Source: Terrimonas sp937888905 (GTDB taxonomy: Bacteria; Bacteroidota; Bacteroidia; Chitinophagales; Chitinophagaceae). From it: a stretch of 64,000 bases of DNA. Both the position numbers and the translations under genes were made by a program. How positions within the stretch are numbered: position 1 is the first letter of the stretch; every line of letters starts with the position of its first letter. The stretch spans positions 496,001 through 560,000 of the forward strand of contig CALATA010000004.1 of assembly GCA_937888905.1 (NCBI GenBank), read 5' to 3'. This document shows positions 44,257 through 53,140 of this stretch, in pieces. The notes beneath the pieces were generated by a model. That model saw nothing but the letters and a program-made list of their open reading frames with translations, searched no databases and had not been told where the DNA came from.

Positions 44257-45354
44257 ATGGCATTACAGGCAGGCATCGTCGGTCTTCCGAATGTGGGCAA
44301 ATCAACGCTCTTTAACGCGGTGAGCAACAGCGCAAAAGCACAGGCCAGCAACTACCGTTTCTGTACGATCGAACCCAATGTGGGACTGGTAGACGTACCG
44401 GATAGCCGTCTGAGCAAATTGGCCGAACTCGTACAACCTCAACGTGTTGTACCTACACAGATCGAGATCGTTGATATCGCGGGTCTGGTAAAAGGTGCCA
44501 GCCGCGGTGAGGGCCTTGGCAACAAATTCCTTGGCAACATCCGCGAAGTGGATGCCGTTATCCACGTGATCCGCTGTTTCGAAGACGAAAACGTACTGCG
44601 TGAAGAAGGCGCGATCAACCCCGTAAGCGACAAAGAGATCATCGATACCGAACTGCAATTGAAAGACCTGGAGAGCATCGAAAAAAAGATGTCGAAGACC
44701 GAGAAAATGGCCAAAACCGATCCCAAAGCCAAGGCAGAACTGGCCGTTTTGCAGCTTTGCAAAGATCATCTCGAAAAAGGCCGCAGCATCCGTGAGCTCG
44801 GACTGAGCAAAGAGGATAAAATCGCGGTAGCCGATCTGTTCCTGCTGACGGACAAACCTGTATTGTACGTAGCCAACGTAGACGAAGCATCCATGCATAC
44901 CGGTAACAAATATTCCGAAATGCTGAAAGAAGCCGTGAAGAATGAAAATGCTGAAGTAATCATCATGAACAACAACATCGAAGCGCAGATCGCCGAGATG
45001 GATAATGTGGACGACCGCCAACTGTTCATGGAGGAATACGGTATGACCGAGCCGGCTCTCGACCGCCTGATCCACTCAGCCTACAAACTCCTCAATCTTT
45101 ATACTTATTTCACCGCCGGTGTGCAGGAAGTGCGCGCCTGGACCATCCATCAGGGTTGGAAAGCGCCCGCCGCAGCCGGTGTAATCCATACAGACTTCGA
45201 AAAAGGTTTTATCAAAGCCGAAGTGATCGGCTACGACGATTACGTACAGTATAAAACCGAAGCCGCCGCCCGCGAAGCAGGCAAACTGCGCATTGAAGGA
45301 AAGGAGTACATTGTGAAAGACGGTGATGTGATGCATTTCCGCTTTAATGTGTGA
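44257..45354 (+). CDS. ychF: Redox-regulated ATPase YchF (Obg-like)
   Basis: 365 residues, full length. G1 GLPNVGKSTLFNAV, G3 DIAGLVKGASRGEGLGN and the altered G4 (VANVDE in place of NKxD) mark YchF/OLA1, which prefers ATP over GTP. The C-terminal TGS domain (YTFFTAG-like block at YTYFTAGVQEVRAW, then HTDFEKGFIKAEVIGYDD) is complete. It binds ribosomes and modulates stress responses and translation. Transcribed alone, with its 3' end convergent on a large outer-membrane gene; a hairpin of repeat arrays separates the two. Confidence 0.97.
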   Translation: MALQAGIVGLPNVGKSTLFNAVSNSAKAQASNYRFCTIEPNVGLVDVPDSRLSKLAELVQPQRVVPTQIEIVDIAGLVKGASRGEGLGNKFLGNIREVDAVIHVIRCFEDENVLREEGAINPVSDKEIIDTELQLKDLESIEKKMSKTEKMAKTDPKAKAELAVLQLCKDHLEKGRSIRELGLSKEDKIAVADLFLLTDKPVLYVANVDEASMHTGNKYSEMLKEAVKNENAEVIIMNNNIEAQIAEMDNVDDRQLFMEEYGMTEPALDRLIHSAYKLLNLYTYFTAGVQEVRAWTIHQGWKAPAAAGVIHTDFEKGFIKAEVIGYDDYVQYKTEAAAREAGKLRIEGKEYIVKDGDVMHFRFNV

Positions 45355-45364
45355 GAACAGTTAT

Positions 45365-45467
45365 AAGTTGTAAGTAGTAAGTTATAAGTAAAACAGCCCG
45401 CAGAGTCTGAAAAATGAACTTGTGGCTGTTAATTTAATACTTAAAACTTATTACTTAATACTTACTA
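45365..45467. repeat. Heptad array pair with AACAGCC core, hairpin between convergent genes
   Basis: Four AAGTnnT units (45365-45392) run into AACAGCC (45392-45398). The complement GGCTGTT (45424-45430) is followed by four inverted units (45436-45463). The arms can pair along the whole length, giving a large hairpin with a 25-base loop between ychF and the outer-membrane protein gene; the right arm reaches the latter's stop codon. Confidence 0.85.
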
Positions 45468-48400
45468 CAGTAACGCTGTAATAGTCGCTCTTCCGGTATG
45501 AATCGTGCGGGTGCTCCCGGGCTTACGTCCATCATACTGGAAATTTAACTCCAGGTTATTCAGCAACCTTTTGGTTAGGGTGATATTCCAGAGGAAATTT
45601 TTACCGGGCAATAAACCATCCAGCATAATATAACTCACCGTGGTAGCGGTGCTGCCTCCCGCCGCTTTGTAGTTGATATCTTCATAACTGAATTTACCCG
45701 ATATCGAGGTATTCTGCAGAATATTGTATTTGGTTTCCGCCGTAAACCTGTTCGACACAGCTTTCTCGCCTCCGAATACCGGCTCATTTCTTTTCGTTTC
45801 ATACTTATATCCGGAGGCAAGACGGAATGTCGTTCCGCGGATAAAGGTCAACACCGGTTCCACACTCTGGCTGTTAAGATCGTAGTTGCGGTTATCAAAC
45901 TGCACGTTATCGGTATACAATTCATTATTGGCATAGCGTGAATTAACCAGTAACTGAAATGCCCTGTTGAGGTTCCAGCGCAATTTCAATGTCCAGTCGC
46001 GCGAGCGGCGGCTTTCATATCCATAAGTAAGTAATGATTTACCACTGCTCCGTAAATTGCTGAGGTCCACCCCCCATTTGCTGCCGAAGCGGTTGAACGA
46101 AAGGGTATTCAGTAGTATCGTGTTCAACGTGATGAGCCCGGTATCATTCACGCCATATTTAAACGGATTGAATTCAAAACTTCCCTTGGCCAGCGACTTC
46201 TTGGTGATCTGCATCGACGACCCGAGGTTAAATCGTCCGATGAATTGCTGAAAGGCCGAAGCATTGCTGTTACCCCATTTTACGCGCGGATTGAGGGCTA
46301 TGCTATAATTCAGCGTCGTGTAATTCGCTTTGATGTATTCATTGGTCGGTGTAAAAATGCGAATGAATTTTGCCTGGTCAGGAAAAGCGGCGAGTTCAAA
46401 TTCATTCAGTTGCTGAAGACCGTCCTCGTTGTAATCGATCCAGGCAAATTGTCCCGTACCTGCGGGCACTTCGAGATAAGCATAGTCACGTTTCTGCTCC
46501 TGCCCCGATCCTACTTCGTATAAAACGTTTCCCGTGATTAATCCTTTCCATTCATTCATCACATATTCCACCCGGCCGAGAATGGTTTCATCTTCTGTTT
46601 GGGTGGTGATCTTCTTGTCATAGATATGCAGTTTACGGAAGGTGGTATTCACATACAATTGCCGCGATGCATTTCCCAGCAACTCTGCCTGCAGATTGAG
46701 GTTGTAACTGCGGTCGCCTTTGGTGAATTCATTAGCTGCCGGGTATTTGTATTTATCTGCGCGCGTGAAAAACGTGGCACCGTAGCGGTTGCGCTTTCTT
46801 TCATCGGAACGGAAATAAACGGAATAAGTATCAAAAGAAAATGCATCGGCAGTCAGGCTGTCCGTGCTTTTGTCTTGCACCTTGTTATGTTCCAAAGCAT
46901 ACCGGAAGCCCAGCCGCCAGTTGTCCAGTTTTTTTAATTCTTTGTTGATGTCGATCGTCGGACGCAGGAACGATCCCTGGTTGCGGCCTGTTTCAAAATT
47001 CGTCAGCACCAGTTCATTGTTGAAGCGCCATCCGCCAAAGTCGCCCTGGTGCAGCACGGCATGTTGCACACCCTTGTAAGAAGCAGAACGGTTATAGGTA
47101 GTAATGCGGTAGTTGAAGGTATGTCCGGCTTCATTTCTCAATCCAGCCGATGCACGGATGATCTGTTCATTCGCCGGTTCTGGAAGTAAAGGCAGGCCCC
47201 AGTCACGCGAAAATTCCACACTGCGCAAGCGTTCCAGCGGCCTGAATTTTTGTTGAACGTATTCATAATCCCCGGACGTAATGAGTTGCAGTTTATTTTT
47301 CTTTTTGAGCAATGCAGTATTGAAGACCTGAAACTTCCCTGCATATCCATTGTCGTCTCCATTGTCTAGCCGCGAGAAGGTATTCACATCATAATTGCTC
47401 ATCGCTCCTTCGATCTTCACGAGTGTGTTTTTGTTGAGCTGATAGTCTAATCCCAGGTTCAGTAATTGTTGCTTCTTTGGTGTGATCAGCAAGAGCACCG
47501 GTTCGTAACGGCCCTGTTTTACGCCGGCGATGGGATCGATGAATTCAAACACTTTACCATTGGCGCCATTGAAACTTGGTACATAGTTGCCATTGCCCTG
47601 CCCTACATCGGTAAAGGCCAGGCTGTATTTGGCCTGATCCGGATCAGTGGAATAACGATAAAATGAATCGAGTCCCGTACCCGGATTATAATATATTTTT
47701 TCGTACAACACTTTACCGGCTGCAAAGGTGTCGAGTGCCGCAGATGGATAAAATGCCTTCTGAATACTGTCTCCTAACTCCGACAGGAATTGTTTCTGCC
47801 GGGTGTCGAGCACCTGGTTGATAGAAGAGTTTTTAGCATCGCTGTTGTTGAAAAAACCGATGCGGACAGTGGCTTTTTTATCAATGACCACTTCCTGGTT
47901 CAGGTAAATATTGGCGTTGAGAAAATTACGGTCTGCGTATTCAAATTCAATCTGGATCCGGCTGTCTTTAGTGATCATCCTGCGTGGCGTGAATGTAACT
48001 TCCGCGGTATTATAATTGATCACATAATCCTGGTCTTCGCCACGTTGCAATAATTCGCCATCAATAAACACACGTTCGGTATTGGCGAGTACAATAAAGA
48101 AAACTTCGTTGTTGGCGCCTTGCAGGCGATAGGGTCCCTGGTTGCCTTCCAGTCCCTGGATCACGTTGCGGGTAAACTTTCCTTTGGCAATGGATCCGCT
48201 TACCAATGTGTTGGATTGTAATCCGGGGGTGATCTCGTTGGTCGTTTGAAAAGATAAACCCTGCAGTCGTTTATAAAAACGGAGGAAATAAGACTGATTC
48301 TGCCGGATGTCGATGTCGCCTATGTTCAGTTGCCAATTCTTTTTCCGGAAACGTATATACACTTCATCAAATTCATTCAATTGCTGCGTATTGCCGTCAG

Positions 48401-48965
48401 GTTGAATAGGAATATTGTTGTCGGTGATCGCGGCCTGCAATTCGATACTGTCGCCCAGCATGCCGCTCAGTTGAATATTAAGGGTAGAATTCAATACCGC
48501 ATCCTGGTTATTACCAAAACCGATTTGCCGCCCGAAACTTCCGGATGCCTGGATATTACCAAAATTAAACAGCCCTCTCCCTTCGTTTTGCAGGATCGGC
48601 AGCGGTGAAGAGGAAGCGACCGAATAGGTAACGAGGCTGTCAAAGTTCAGCGTTTGGGCAACGGGGTTCAGTTTGTAGGGAAACACGCGGTAGGTAACGG
48701 CAATCATACCGGCTGCAGGACGTTGTTTCCAGTAAAGCATGCTGCGTACAAAGTCAAGGCTGTAGGATGCCGTATCCACTTCTGTAACCACCAATGTACC
48801 GGGAATGATCGAAAGCGTATCGAGCCGGATGCTGTCGGCTTTTACTTCGATGAGTTTTTTACGGAGGTTGGAGCCGGCGGCGCCCGGCACAGGCAATTGC
48901 CCGTAGCTCCGAACGAACAGGCACAGCAGGATCAAAACCGATATTATTCTCCGCACAACACGCAA
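45465..48965 (-). CDS. Large outer-membrane beta-barrel protein, unknown function
   Basis: 1166 residues with a signal peptide (SVLILLCLFVRSYG). After a beta-rich N-terminal part come phrases such as LSGMLGDSIELQAAITDNN, VYIRFRKKNWQLNIGDIDIR and YVINYNTAEVTFTPRRMI, then a long series of aromatic amphipathic strands ending in TGRATITALL. The 'DYVINYNTAEVTF' type block also occurs in giant Bacteroidota surface proteins such as SprA, so export or surface assembly is possible, but I cannot assign a function. Single gene, convergent with ychF, divergent from the gene at 49083. Confidence 0.7.
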   Translation of the reverse strand: MRVVRRIISVLILLCLFVRSYGQLPVPGAAGSNLRKKLIEVKADSIRLDTLSIIPGTLVVTEVDTASYSLDFVRSMLYWKQRPAAGMIAVTYRVFPYKLNPVAQTLNFDSLVTYSVASSSPLPILQNEGRGLFNFGNIQASGSFGRQIGFGNNQDAVLNSTLNIQLSGMLGDSIELQAAITDNNIPIQPDGNTQQLNEFDEVYIRFRKKNWQLNIGDIDIRQNQSYFLRFYKRLQGLSFQTTNEITPGLQSNTLVSGSIAKGKFTRNVIQGLEGNQGPYRLQGANNEVFFIVLANTERVFIDGELLQRGEDQDYVINYNTAEVTFTPRRMITKDSRIQIEFEYADRNFLNANIYLNQEVVIDKKATVRIGFFNNSDAKNSSINQVLDTRQKQFLSELGDSIQKAFYPSAALDTFAAGKVLYEKIYYNPGTGLDSFYRYSTDPDQAKYSLAFTDVGQGNGNYVPSFNGANGKVFEFIDPIAGVKQGRYEPVLLLITPKKQQLLNLGLDYQLNKNTLVKIEGAMSNYDVNTFSRLDNGDDNGYAGKFQVFNTALLKKKNKLQLITSGDYEYVQQKFRPLERLRSVEFSRDWGLPLLPEPANEQIIRASAGLRNEAGHTFNYRITTYNRSASYKGVQHAVLHQGDFGGWRFNNELVLTNFETGRNQGSFLRPTIDINKELKKLDNWRLGFRYALEHNKVQDKSTDSLTADAFSFDTYSVYFRSDERKRNRYGATFFTRADKYKYPAANEFTKGDRSYNLNLQAELLGNASRQLYVNTTFRKLHIYDKKITTQTEDETILGRVEYVMNEWKGLITGNVLYEVGSGQEQKRDYAYLEVPAGTGQFAWIDYNEDGLQQLNEFELAAFPDQAKFIRIFTPTNEYIKANYTTLNYSIALNPRVKWGNSNASAFQQFIGRFNLGSSMQITKKSLAKGSFEFNPFKYGVNDTGLITLNTILLNTLSFNRFGSKWGVDLSNLRSSGKSLLTYGYESRRSRDWTLKLRWNLNRAFQLLVNSRYANNELYTDNVQFDNRNYDLNSQSVEPVLTFIRGTTFRLASGYKYETKRNEPVFGGEKAVSNRFTAETKYNILQNTSISGKFSYEDINYKAAGGSTATTVSYIMLDGLLPGKNFLWNITLTKRLLNNLELNFQYDGRKPGSTRTIHTGRATITALL

Positions 48966-49082
48966 AAGCAGTGAGTTTTACTCGAAAGCGTAAATTTCGG
49001 CCATTTATTGCGTATGACCATCGCCGTCGGTTTTATTTACGAAAAAAGTGAGAACTTGGGTGCTGCCAAACAGCTCTCCCTT

Positions 49083-49628
49083 ATGTTTTTACGCCATTCG
49101 TTACGTTTTGTAATCTGTATTAGTTTTGGGTGTTACGCCATGATCGGCCATGGTCAGGACAAGCGTCATCACCTGGCCGATGCATCGGTGAACATACCGG
49201 TTGGCGACTTTGCCGCTACGCATGTGGCGGGCCTCGGTATCGGCTGGCAATGGTACAGCAAGGGTGTGCCCGATGGAAAAAAAGTAAAACCGGGACGGCC
49301 GAACTGGCTGGTGGGTGCTGACCTTGCTGGTTATGCAGGCAAAAAAGTGACTACAGCAGGTTATTCCTTTACCAACAAACCTTACCTGGTTGTGCGCGTG
49401 GAAGGCGGCGCAGGCTTTACGGTCACACAGCGGGCGTGGTTGTTTGTGACGGCAGGTCCGGGATTAGGCTTGTATCGCGGCGATCCGGGATTTTTATTGA
49501 CGGCGCAGGCGGGTGGCTATTATTCTTTCGGAGAAAAATGGTCGGCAGGACCTTATTTGCAATGGATGCGCGAGTCGCAGACCCGCTCGCTTTTTCATAC
49601 GGGAATTAAAGTGGGAAGAGCATTTTAA
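49083..49628 (+). CDS. Small outer-membrane beta-barrel protein
   Basis: 181 residues from the ATG at 49083 (MFLRHSLRFVICISFGCYAM), which begins with a signal sequence; the frame is open back to 49008 but without signal character. The mature protein has alternating strands (PNWLVGADLAGYAG, PYLVVRVEGGAGF, AWLFVTAGPGLGLYRG, LTAQAGGYYSFG) and ends HTGIKVGRAF with a terminal aromatic. No ligand or partner is apparent. A heptad array overlaps its stop codon. Confidence 0.65.
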   Translation: MFLRHSLRFVICISFGCYAMIGHGQDKRHHLADASVNIPVGDFAATHVAGLGIGWQWYSKGVPDGKKVKPGRPNWLVGADLAGYAGKKVTTAGYSFTNKPYLVVRVEGGAGFTVTQRAWLFVTAGPGLGLYRGDPGFLLTAQAGGYYSFGEKWSAGPYLQWMRESQTRSLFHTGIKVGRAF

Positions 49629-49655
49629 ATTCAAAAGTAAAAAGTCAAAATTCAA
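49628..49655. repeat. Heptad repeat array, AATTCAA class
   Basis: AATTCAA, AAGTAAA, AAGTCAA, AATTCAA in strict 7-base register. The first unit shares its first base with the TAA stop codon of the preceding gene. Confidence 0.85.
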
Positions 49656-49696
49656 AAATCTCACTGATCAATGATGAATCGTGAATGCCTTTTATT

Positions 49697-49724
49697 CCTT
49701 GGTTCGTGTATACACGAACCAAGG
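49697..49724. promoter_or_regulatory. Perfect 28-base palindrome
   Basis: The half-site CCTTGGTTCGTGTA (49697-49710) is followed with no spacer by its exact complement. It lies between the convergent barrel-protein gene and sdhB. There is no good T tract on either side, so it could be a protein-binding site or cruciform rather than a simple terminator. Confidence 0.75.
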
Positions 49725-49741
49725 CTGTTGGATTTCACTGG

Positions 49742-49777
49742 CTTAAAACTTAATACTTATAACTCAATACGGCTGTT
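49742..49777 (-). repeat. Heptad array, AAGTnnT class, with AACAGCC
   Basis: Read on the minus strand: AACAGCC, then GAGTTAT, AAGTATT, AAGTTTT, AAG. It ends just downstream of the sdhB stop codon at 49780. Confidence 0.8.
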
Positions 49778-49779
49778 TA

Positions 49780-50556
49780 TCAGCTCGTGGGGCTGAGGTC
49801 TGCGCTGAGACCTGCTTTCAGGTATTCGCTGTTCAGGCGGGCGATGTTGGTAATGGAAATCTCTTTCGGACACACCGCTTCACAAGCGCCGGTATTGGTG
49901 CAGGAACCAAATCCTTCTTTATCCATTTGGGCCACCATGGCGAGGGCGCGTGTCTTGCGTTCGGGGCCACCTTGCGGCAGCAGGGAAAGATGCGACACTT
50001 TCGCTGACACAAACAGCAGGGCTGAAGAGTTTTTACAAGCTGCCACGCAGGCACCACAACCAATACAGGCTGCCGCTGCGAACGCTTTATCCGCTTTTTC
50101 TTTTTCAATAGGGATGGCATTACCGTCAACCGACACACCGGTGTTCACCGATACGTAGCCACCAGACTGAATGATCCGGTCAAACGCAGTACGGTCAACG
50201 ATGAGGTCTTTCAATACGGGAAATGCATTGGCACGCCAGGGTTCAACGGTGATGGTATCGCCGTCTTTGAAAGCGCGCATGTGTAACTGGCAGGTGGTTG
50301 TACCATGCCAGGGACCGTGCGGACGCCCGTCGATATACATCGAACACATACCACAAATACCTTCGCGGCAATCGTGGTCGAATGCGATCGGCTCTTTTCC
50401 TTCCTGGATCAACCGCTCGTTCAACACATCAAACATTTCCAGGAATGACATTTCAGAAGAAATATCAGTAACGGAATAGGTTTCAAACCGGCCTACTACG
50501 TTCTTGTTTGCTTGTCTCCACACTTTGAGTGTGAGGTTCATTGTATAATGTTCCAT
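49780..50556 (-). CDS. sdhB: Succinate dehydrogenase/fumarate reductase iron-sulfur subunit
   Basis: 258 residues (an in-frame ATG at 50541, MNLTLKVW, is an equally good start). The N-terminal plant-type [2Fe-2S] domain has CREGICGMCSMYIDGR ... TTTC. The C-terminal domain has CIGCGACVAAC and CTNTGACEAVCPKEI for the [4Fe-4S] and [3Fe-4S] clusters. It passes electrons from SdhA's FAD to the quinone at SdhC. Last gene of an operon ordered C-A-(four-helix gene)-B; the inserted gene separates it from sdhA. Confidence 0.96.
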   Translation of the reverse strand: MEHYTMNLTLKVWRQANKNVVGRFETYSVTDISSEMSFLEMFDVLNERLIQEGKEPIAFDHDCREGICGMCSMYIDGRPHGPWHGTTTCQLHMRAFKDGDTITVEPWRANAFPVLKDLIVDRTAFDRIIQSGGYVSVNTGVSVDGNAIPIEKEKADKAFAAAACIGCGACVAACKNSSALLFVSAKVSHLSLLPQGGPERKTRALAMVAQMDKEGFGSCTNTGACEAVCPKEISITNIARLNSEYLKAGLSADLSPTS

Positions 50557-50563
50557 CAGCTAA

Positions 50564-50590
50564 TTTGAAAATTTGATGATTTGAAAATTA
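50564..50590. repeat. Octad array upstream of sdhB
   Basis: TTTGAAAA, TTTGATGA, TTTGAAAA in 8-base register, 8 bases before the sdhB start and in the gap after the four-helix-bundle gene. Confidence 0.85.
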
Positions 50591-50617
50591 GTCTGCCGCT
50601 GGCGGCTCCTCTATCCT

Positions 50618-50983
50618 TCACGCTGCTGATAATACTGCTTTTTTGCTTGTTGCAATAATCTTCGATAAAATCTTTCCGATCTCCTCTATATCCTGCATAT
50701 ACTGTCTGTCAAAATGATATCCGTCACTCGCTTCGCATAACCTGAGCCAGTAAAAGGTCTCAGTAGCTTCTTTCGCCGCAATTTTCATCTTGTGAATGAA
50801 ATCCGCGGCGCTTTCTGCATCCTGGGCTTCGAAAACATTCGCTCCGATCGAGGTTGCCGACTTCAATAATTGTCTTGCGACAACATCTTTACCCAACCGT
50901 TGAAGCTTTTCACAGAACGAAATCATTTTCACTGAAAACTTAACAGTTTTATCGACTATTAAGTTCTGTCTGTCATTTCTCAT
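50618..50983 (-). CDS. Four-helix bundle protein (23S rRNA intervening-sequence family)
   Basis: 121 residues, entirely helical, with the family's features: IVDKTVKFSVKMISFCEKLQ, ARQLLKSATSIGANVFEAQD, ADFIHKMKIAAKEATETFYW, and a final helix with IGKILSKIIATSKK. Relatives are encoded in intervening sequences of 23S rRNA genes and as free genes in Bacteroidota; they are structurally similar to the Avd accessory protein of diversity-generating retroelements. The function is unknown, possibly nucleic-acid binding through a basic pentamer channel. It sits inside the sdh operon between sdhA and sdhB, flanked on both sides by octad repeat arrays, which suggests insertion as a unit. Confidence 0.9.
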   Translation of the reverse strand: MRNDRQNLIVDKTVKFSVKMISFCEKLQRLGKDVVARQLLKSATSIGANVFEAQDAESAADFIHKMKIAAKEATETFYWLRLCEASDGYHFDRQYMQDIEEIGKILSKIIATSKKAVLSAA

Positions 50984-51076
50984 ATCGATAGTTATAAATG
51001 AATTAATAGCTTTTACGCAAACTAACTCTTCGATAACTATCAGCCGGTTACTAACCGTTTAATTTAATGATCTGAA

Positions 51077-51108
51077 TTTTCAAACTTTCAAATTTTCAAA
51101 TCATCAAA
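51077..51108. repeat. Octad array downstream of sdhA
   Basis: Plus strand TTTTCAAA, CTTTCAAA, TTTTCAAA, TCATCAAA: four 8-base units complementary to the TTTGAAAA class. They end 5 bases before the sdhA stop codon and lie upstream of the four-helix-bundle gene. Confidence 0.85.
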
Positions 51109-51112
51109 TTGT

Positions 51113-53089
51113 TTATTTGTAGTTCCGCTGACTCGGCTTAATCACCTCATACTTCAACTCCTCCTTGTGCAACTGCCAGTTGCTTTCGCCTTTGAATTCC
51201 CAGGCGGCAACATACATGAACTCATCGTCCTTACGCTCTGCTTCACCATCGGGTGTCTGGCTTTCCTCACGGAAGTGACCACCGCAGCTTTCATTGCGCT
51301 CAAGTGCGTCGAGGCACATCAGCTCGCCCAATTCGATGAAGTCAGCCACGCGGCCGGCTTTGTCCAGCTCGGGGTTCATTTCGTTGATGGCGCCGGGGAT
51401 GCGTACATCCGACCAGAACTCTTTTTTCAATTGTTGTATTTCAGCGATCGCTTCTGTGAGACCTTTTGCGTTGCGCGCCATACCACATTTTTCCCACATG
51501 ATCTTGCCCAAACGTTTGTGGAAGCTTTCCACACTTTGCTTGCCTTTGATAGACATCAACCTTTCCAGGCGGCCCGCTACTTCTTTCTCCGACGCTTCAA
51601 ATGCTTCGTGTGTGGTGGGAATGGCTTTCGTTGCAATCTCGTCGGCAAGGTAATTGCCGATCGTGTAAGGAATAACGAAGTAACCATCGGCCAGTCCCTG
51701 CATCAGCGCGGAAGCCCCGAGACGGTTGGCACCGTGATCACTGAAGTTGGCTTCACCCAATGCATACAAACCTTTTACGTTGGTCATGAGTTCGTAATCG
51801 ACCCACAGACCACCCATGGTATAGTGAACCGCAGGATAGATGCGCATCGGTACTTCATAAGGGTTCTCACCGGTAATCTTCTCGTACATGTCGAAAAGGT
51901 TACCGTATTCTTCCTTCACTACTTCTTTACCCAGGCGAACCAGCGTCGCTTCATCCGGATTTTCGATACCGAGTTTGTTGGCTTCGGTACGTCCGTATTT
52001 ATTGATGAGGTTGAAACGGAAGTCGAGGTAAACCGCTTGTTTGGTAGTGCCCACGCCGTAGCCGGCATCGCAACGCTCTTTGGCGGCGCGGGAAGCTACG
52101 TCACGGGGAACCAGGTTACCGAAGGCGGGATAACGGCGTTCGAGATAGTAATCGCGCTCGTCTTCGGGAATATCGTTGGCTTTGCGGGGATCGTCTTTTT
52201 GCTTAGGCACCCAGATACGGCCGTCGTTGCGGAGCGATTCTGACATGAGGGTCAGTTTGCTCTGGTGATCGCCGGTAACGGGGATACAGGTTGGGTGGAT
52301 CTGCGTGAAGCAGGGATTGCCGAAGTAAGCCCCCTGACGGTGTGCTTTCCAGGCAGCCGTAACGTTGGAACCCATGGCGTTGGTAGACAGGTAGAATACG
52401 TTGCCGTATCCGCCGGTACACAACAACACGGCGTGACCGAAGTAGCGCTCGAGTTCGCCGGTTACGAGATTGCGGGCAATGATGCCGCGGGCTTTGCCGT
52501 CGATCTTCACGATCTCAAGCATTTCGTGGCGGGAATACATTTTTACATTGCCAATGGCCACCTGGCGTTCCAGTGCCTGGTATGCACCGATCAGCAACTG
52601 CTGGCCGGTCTGACCAGCCGCATAAAATGTACGTTTCACCTGTGTACCACCGAAAGAGCGGTTGTTCAGCAGGCCGCCGTATTCACGGGCGAAAGGCACA
52701 CCTTGTGCCACGCACTGGTCAATGATATTGACACTCACTTCGGCCAGGCGATGTACGTTGGCTTCGCGTGCGCGGTAGTCGCCTCCTTTGATTGTATCAT
52801 AAAAAAGACGGAAGACTGAGTCCCCGTCATTCTGATAGTTTTTTGCAGCATTGATACCTCCCTGAGCAGCGATAGAGTGCGCGCGACGGGGAGAATCCTG
52901 AAAGCAGAACGCTTTAACCTGGTAGCCGAGTTCACCGAGTGAAGCCGCAGCCGAAGCACCGGCCAGACCGGTACCAATGACGATCACTTCCAGTTTACGT
53001 TTATTGGCGGGGTTTACCAGTTTGCAATGGCCTTTATAGTCAACCCACTTTTCTTCTAATTTACCAGCAGGGATTTTTGAATCTAACAT
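51113..53089 (-). CDS. sdhA: Succinate dehydrogenase/fumarate reductase flavoprotein subunit
   Basis: 658 residues from the ATG at 53089 (MLDSKIPAGKLEEKWVDYKG). The frame is open to 53131, but those extra 14 codons are translated repeat DNA and should be excluded. The FAD-binding GTGLAGASAAASLGELG, the histidine that binds FAD covalently (AHSIAAQGGINAAKNY) and the active-site block around HPTCIPVTGDHQSK and HYTMGGLWVDYE are present. It oxidizes succinate to fumarate (or the reverse) at the cytoplasmic face. An octad array fills the gap to sdhC. Confidence 0.97.
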   Translation of the reverse strand: MLDSKIPAGKLEEKWVDYKGHCKLVNPANKRKLEVIVIGTGLAGASAAASLGELGYQVKAFCFQDSPRRAHSIAAQGGINAAKNYQNDGDSVFRLFYDTIKGGDYRAREANVHRLAEVSVNIIDQCVAQGVPFAREYGGLLNNRSFGGTQVKRTFYAAGQTGQQLLIGAYQALERQVAIGNVKMYSRHEMLEIVKIDGKARGIIARNLVTGELERYFGHAVLLCTGGYGNVFYLSTNAMGSNVTAAWKAHRQGAYFGNPCFTQIHPTCIPVTGDHQSKLTLMSESLRNDGRIWVPKQKDDPRKANDIPEDERDYYLERRYPAFGNLVPRDVASRAAKERCDAGYGVGTTKQAVYLDFRFNLINKYGRTEANKLGIENPDEATLVRLGKEVVKEEYGNLFDMYEKITGENPYEVPMRIYPAVHYTMGGLWVDYELMTNVKGLYALGEANFSDHGANRLGASALMQGLADGYFVIPYTIGNYLADEIATKAIPTTHEAFEASEKEVAGRLERLMSIKGKQSVESFHKRLGKIMWEKCGMARNAKGLTEAIAEIQQLKKEFWSDVRIPGAINEMNPELDKAGRVADFIELGELMCLDALERNESCGGHFREESQTPDGEAERKDDEFMYVAAWEFKGESNWQLHKEELKYEVIKPSQRNYK

Positions 53090-53095
53090 AATCAA

Positions 53096-53127
53096 TTTGA
53101 AGATTTGAAAATTTGCAAATCTGAAAA
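53096..53127. repeat. Octad array between sdhC and sdhA
   Basis: TTTGAAGA, TTTGAAAA, TTTGCAAA, TCTGAAAA: four 8-base units filling most of the 51-base intercistronic gap between sdhC (ends 53141) and sdhA (starts 53089). Confidence 0.85.
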
Positions 53128-53140
53128 TCAAGGCCGGCTG

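Noticed and set aside
51167..52243. A 358-codon open frame antisense to sdhA
   Set aside because: It lies wholly inside sdhA on the other strand; its composition (Phe/Cys/Val/His-rich without family motifs) is that of a shadow frame in GC-rich coding DNA.
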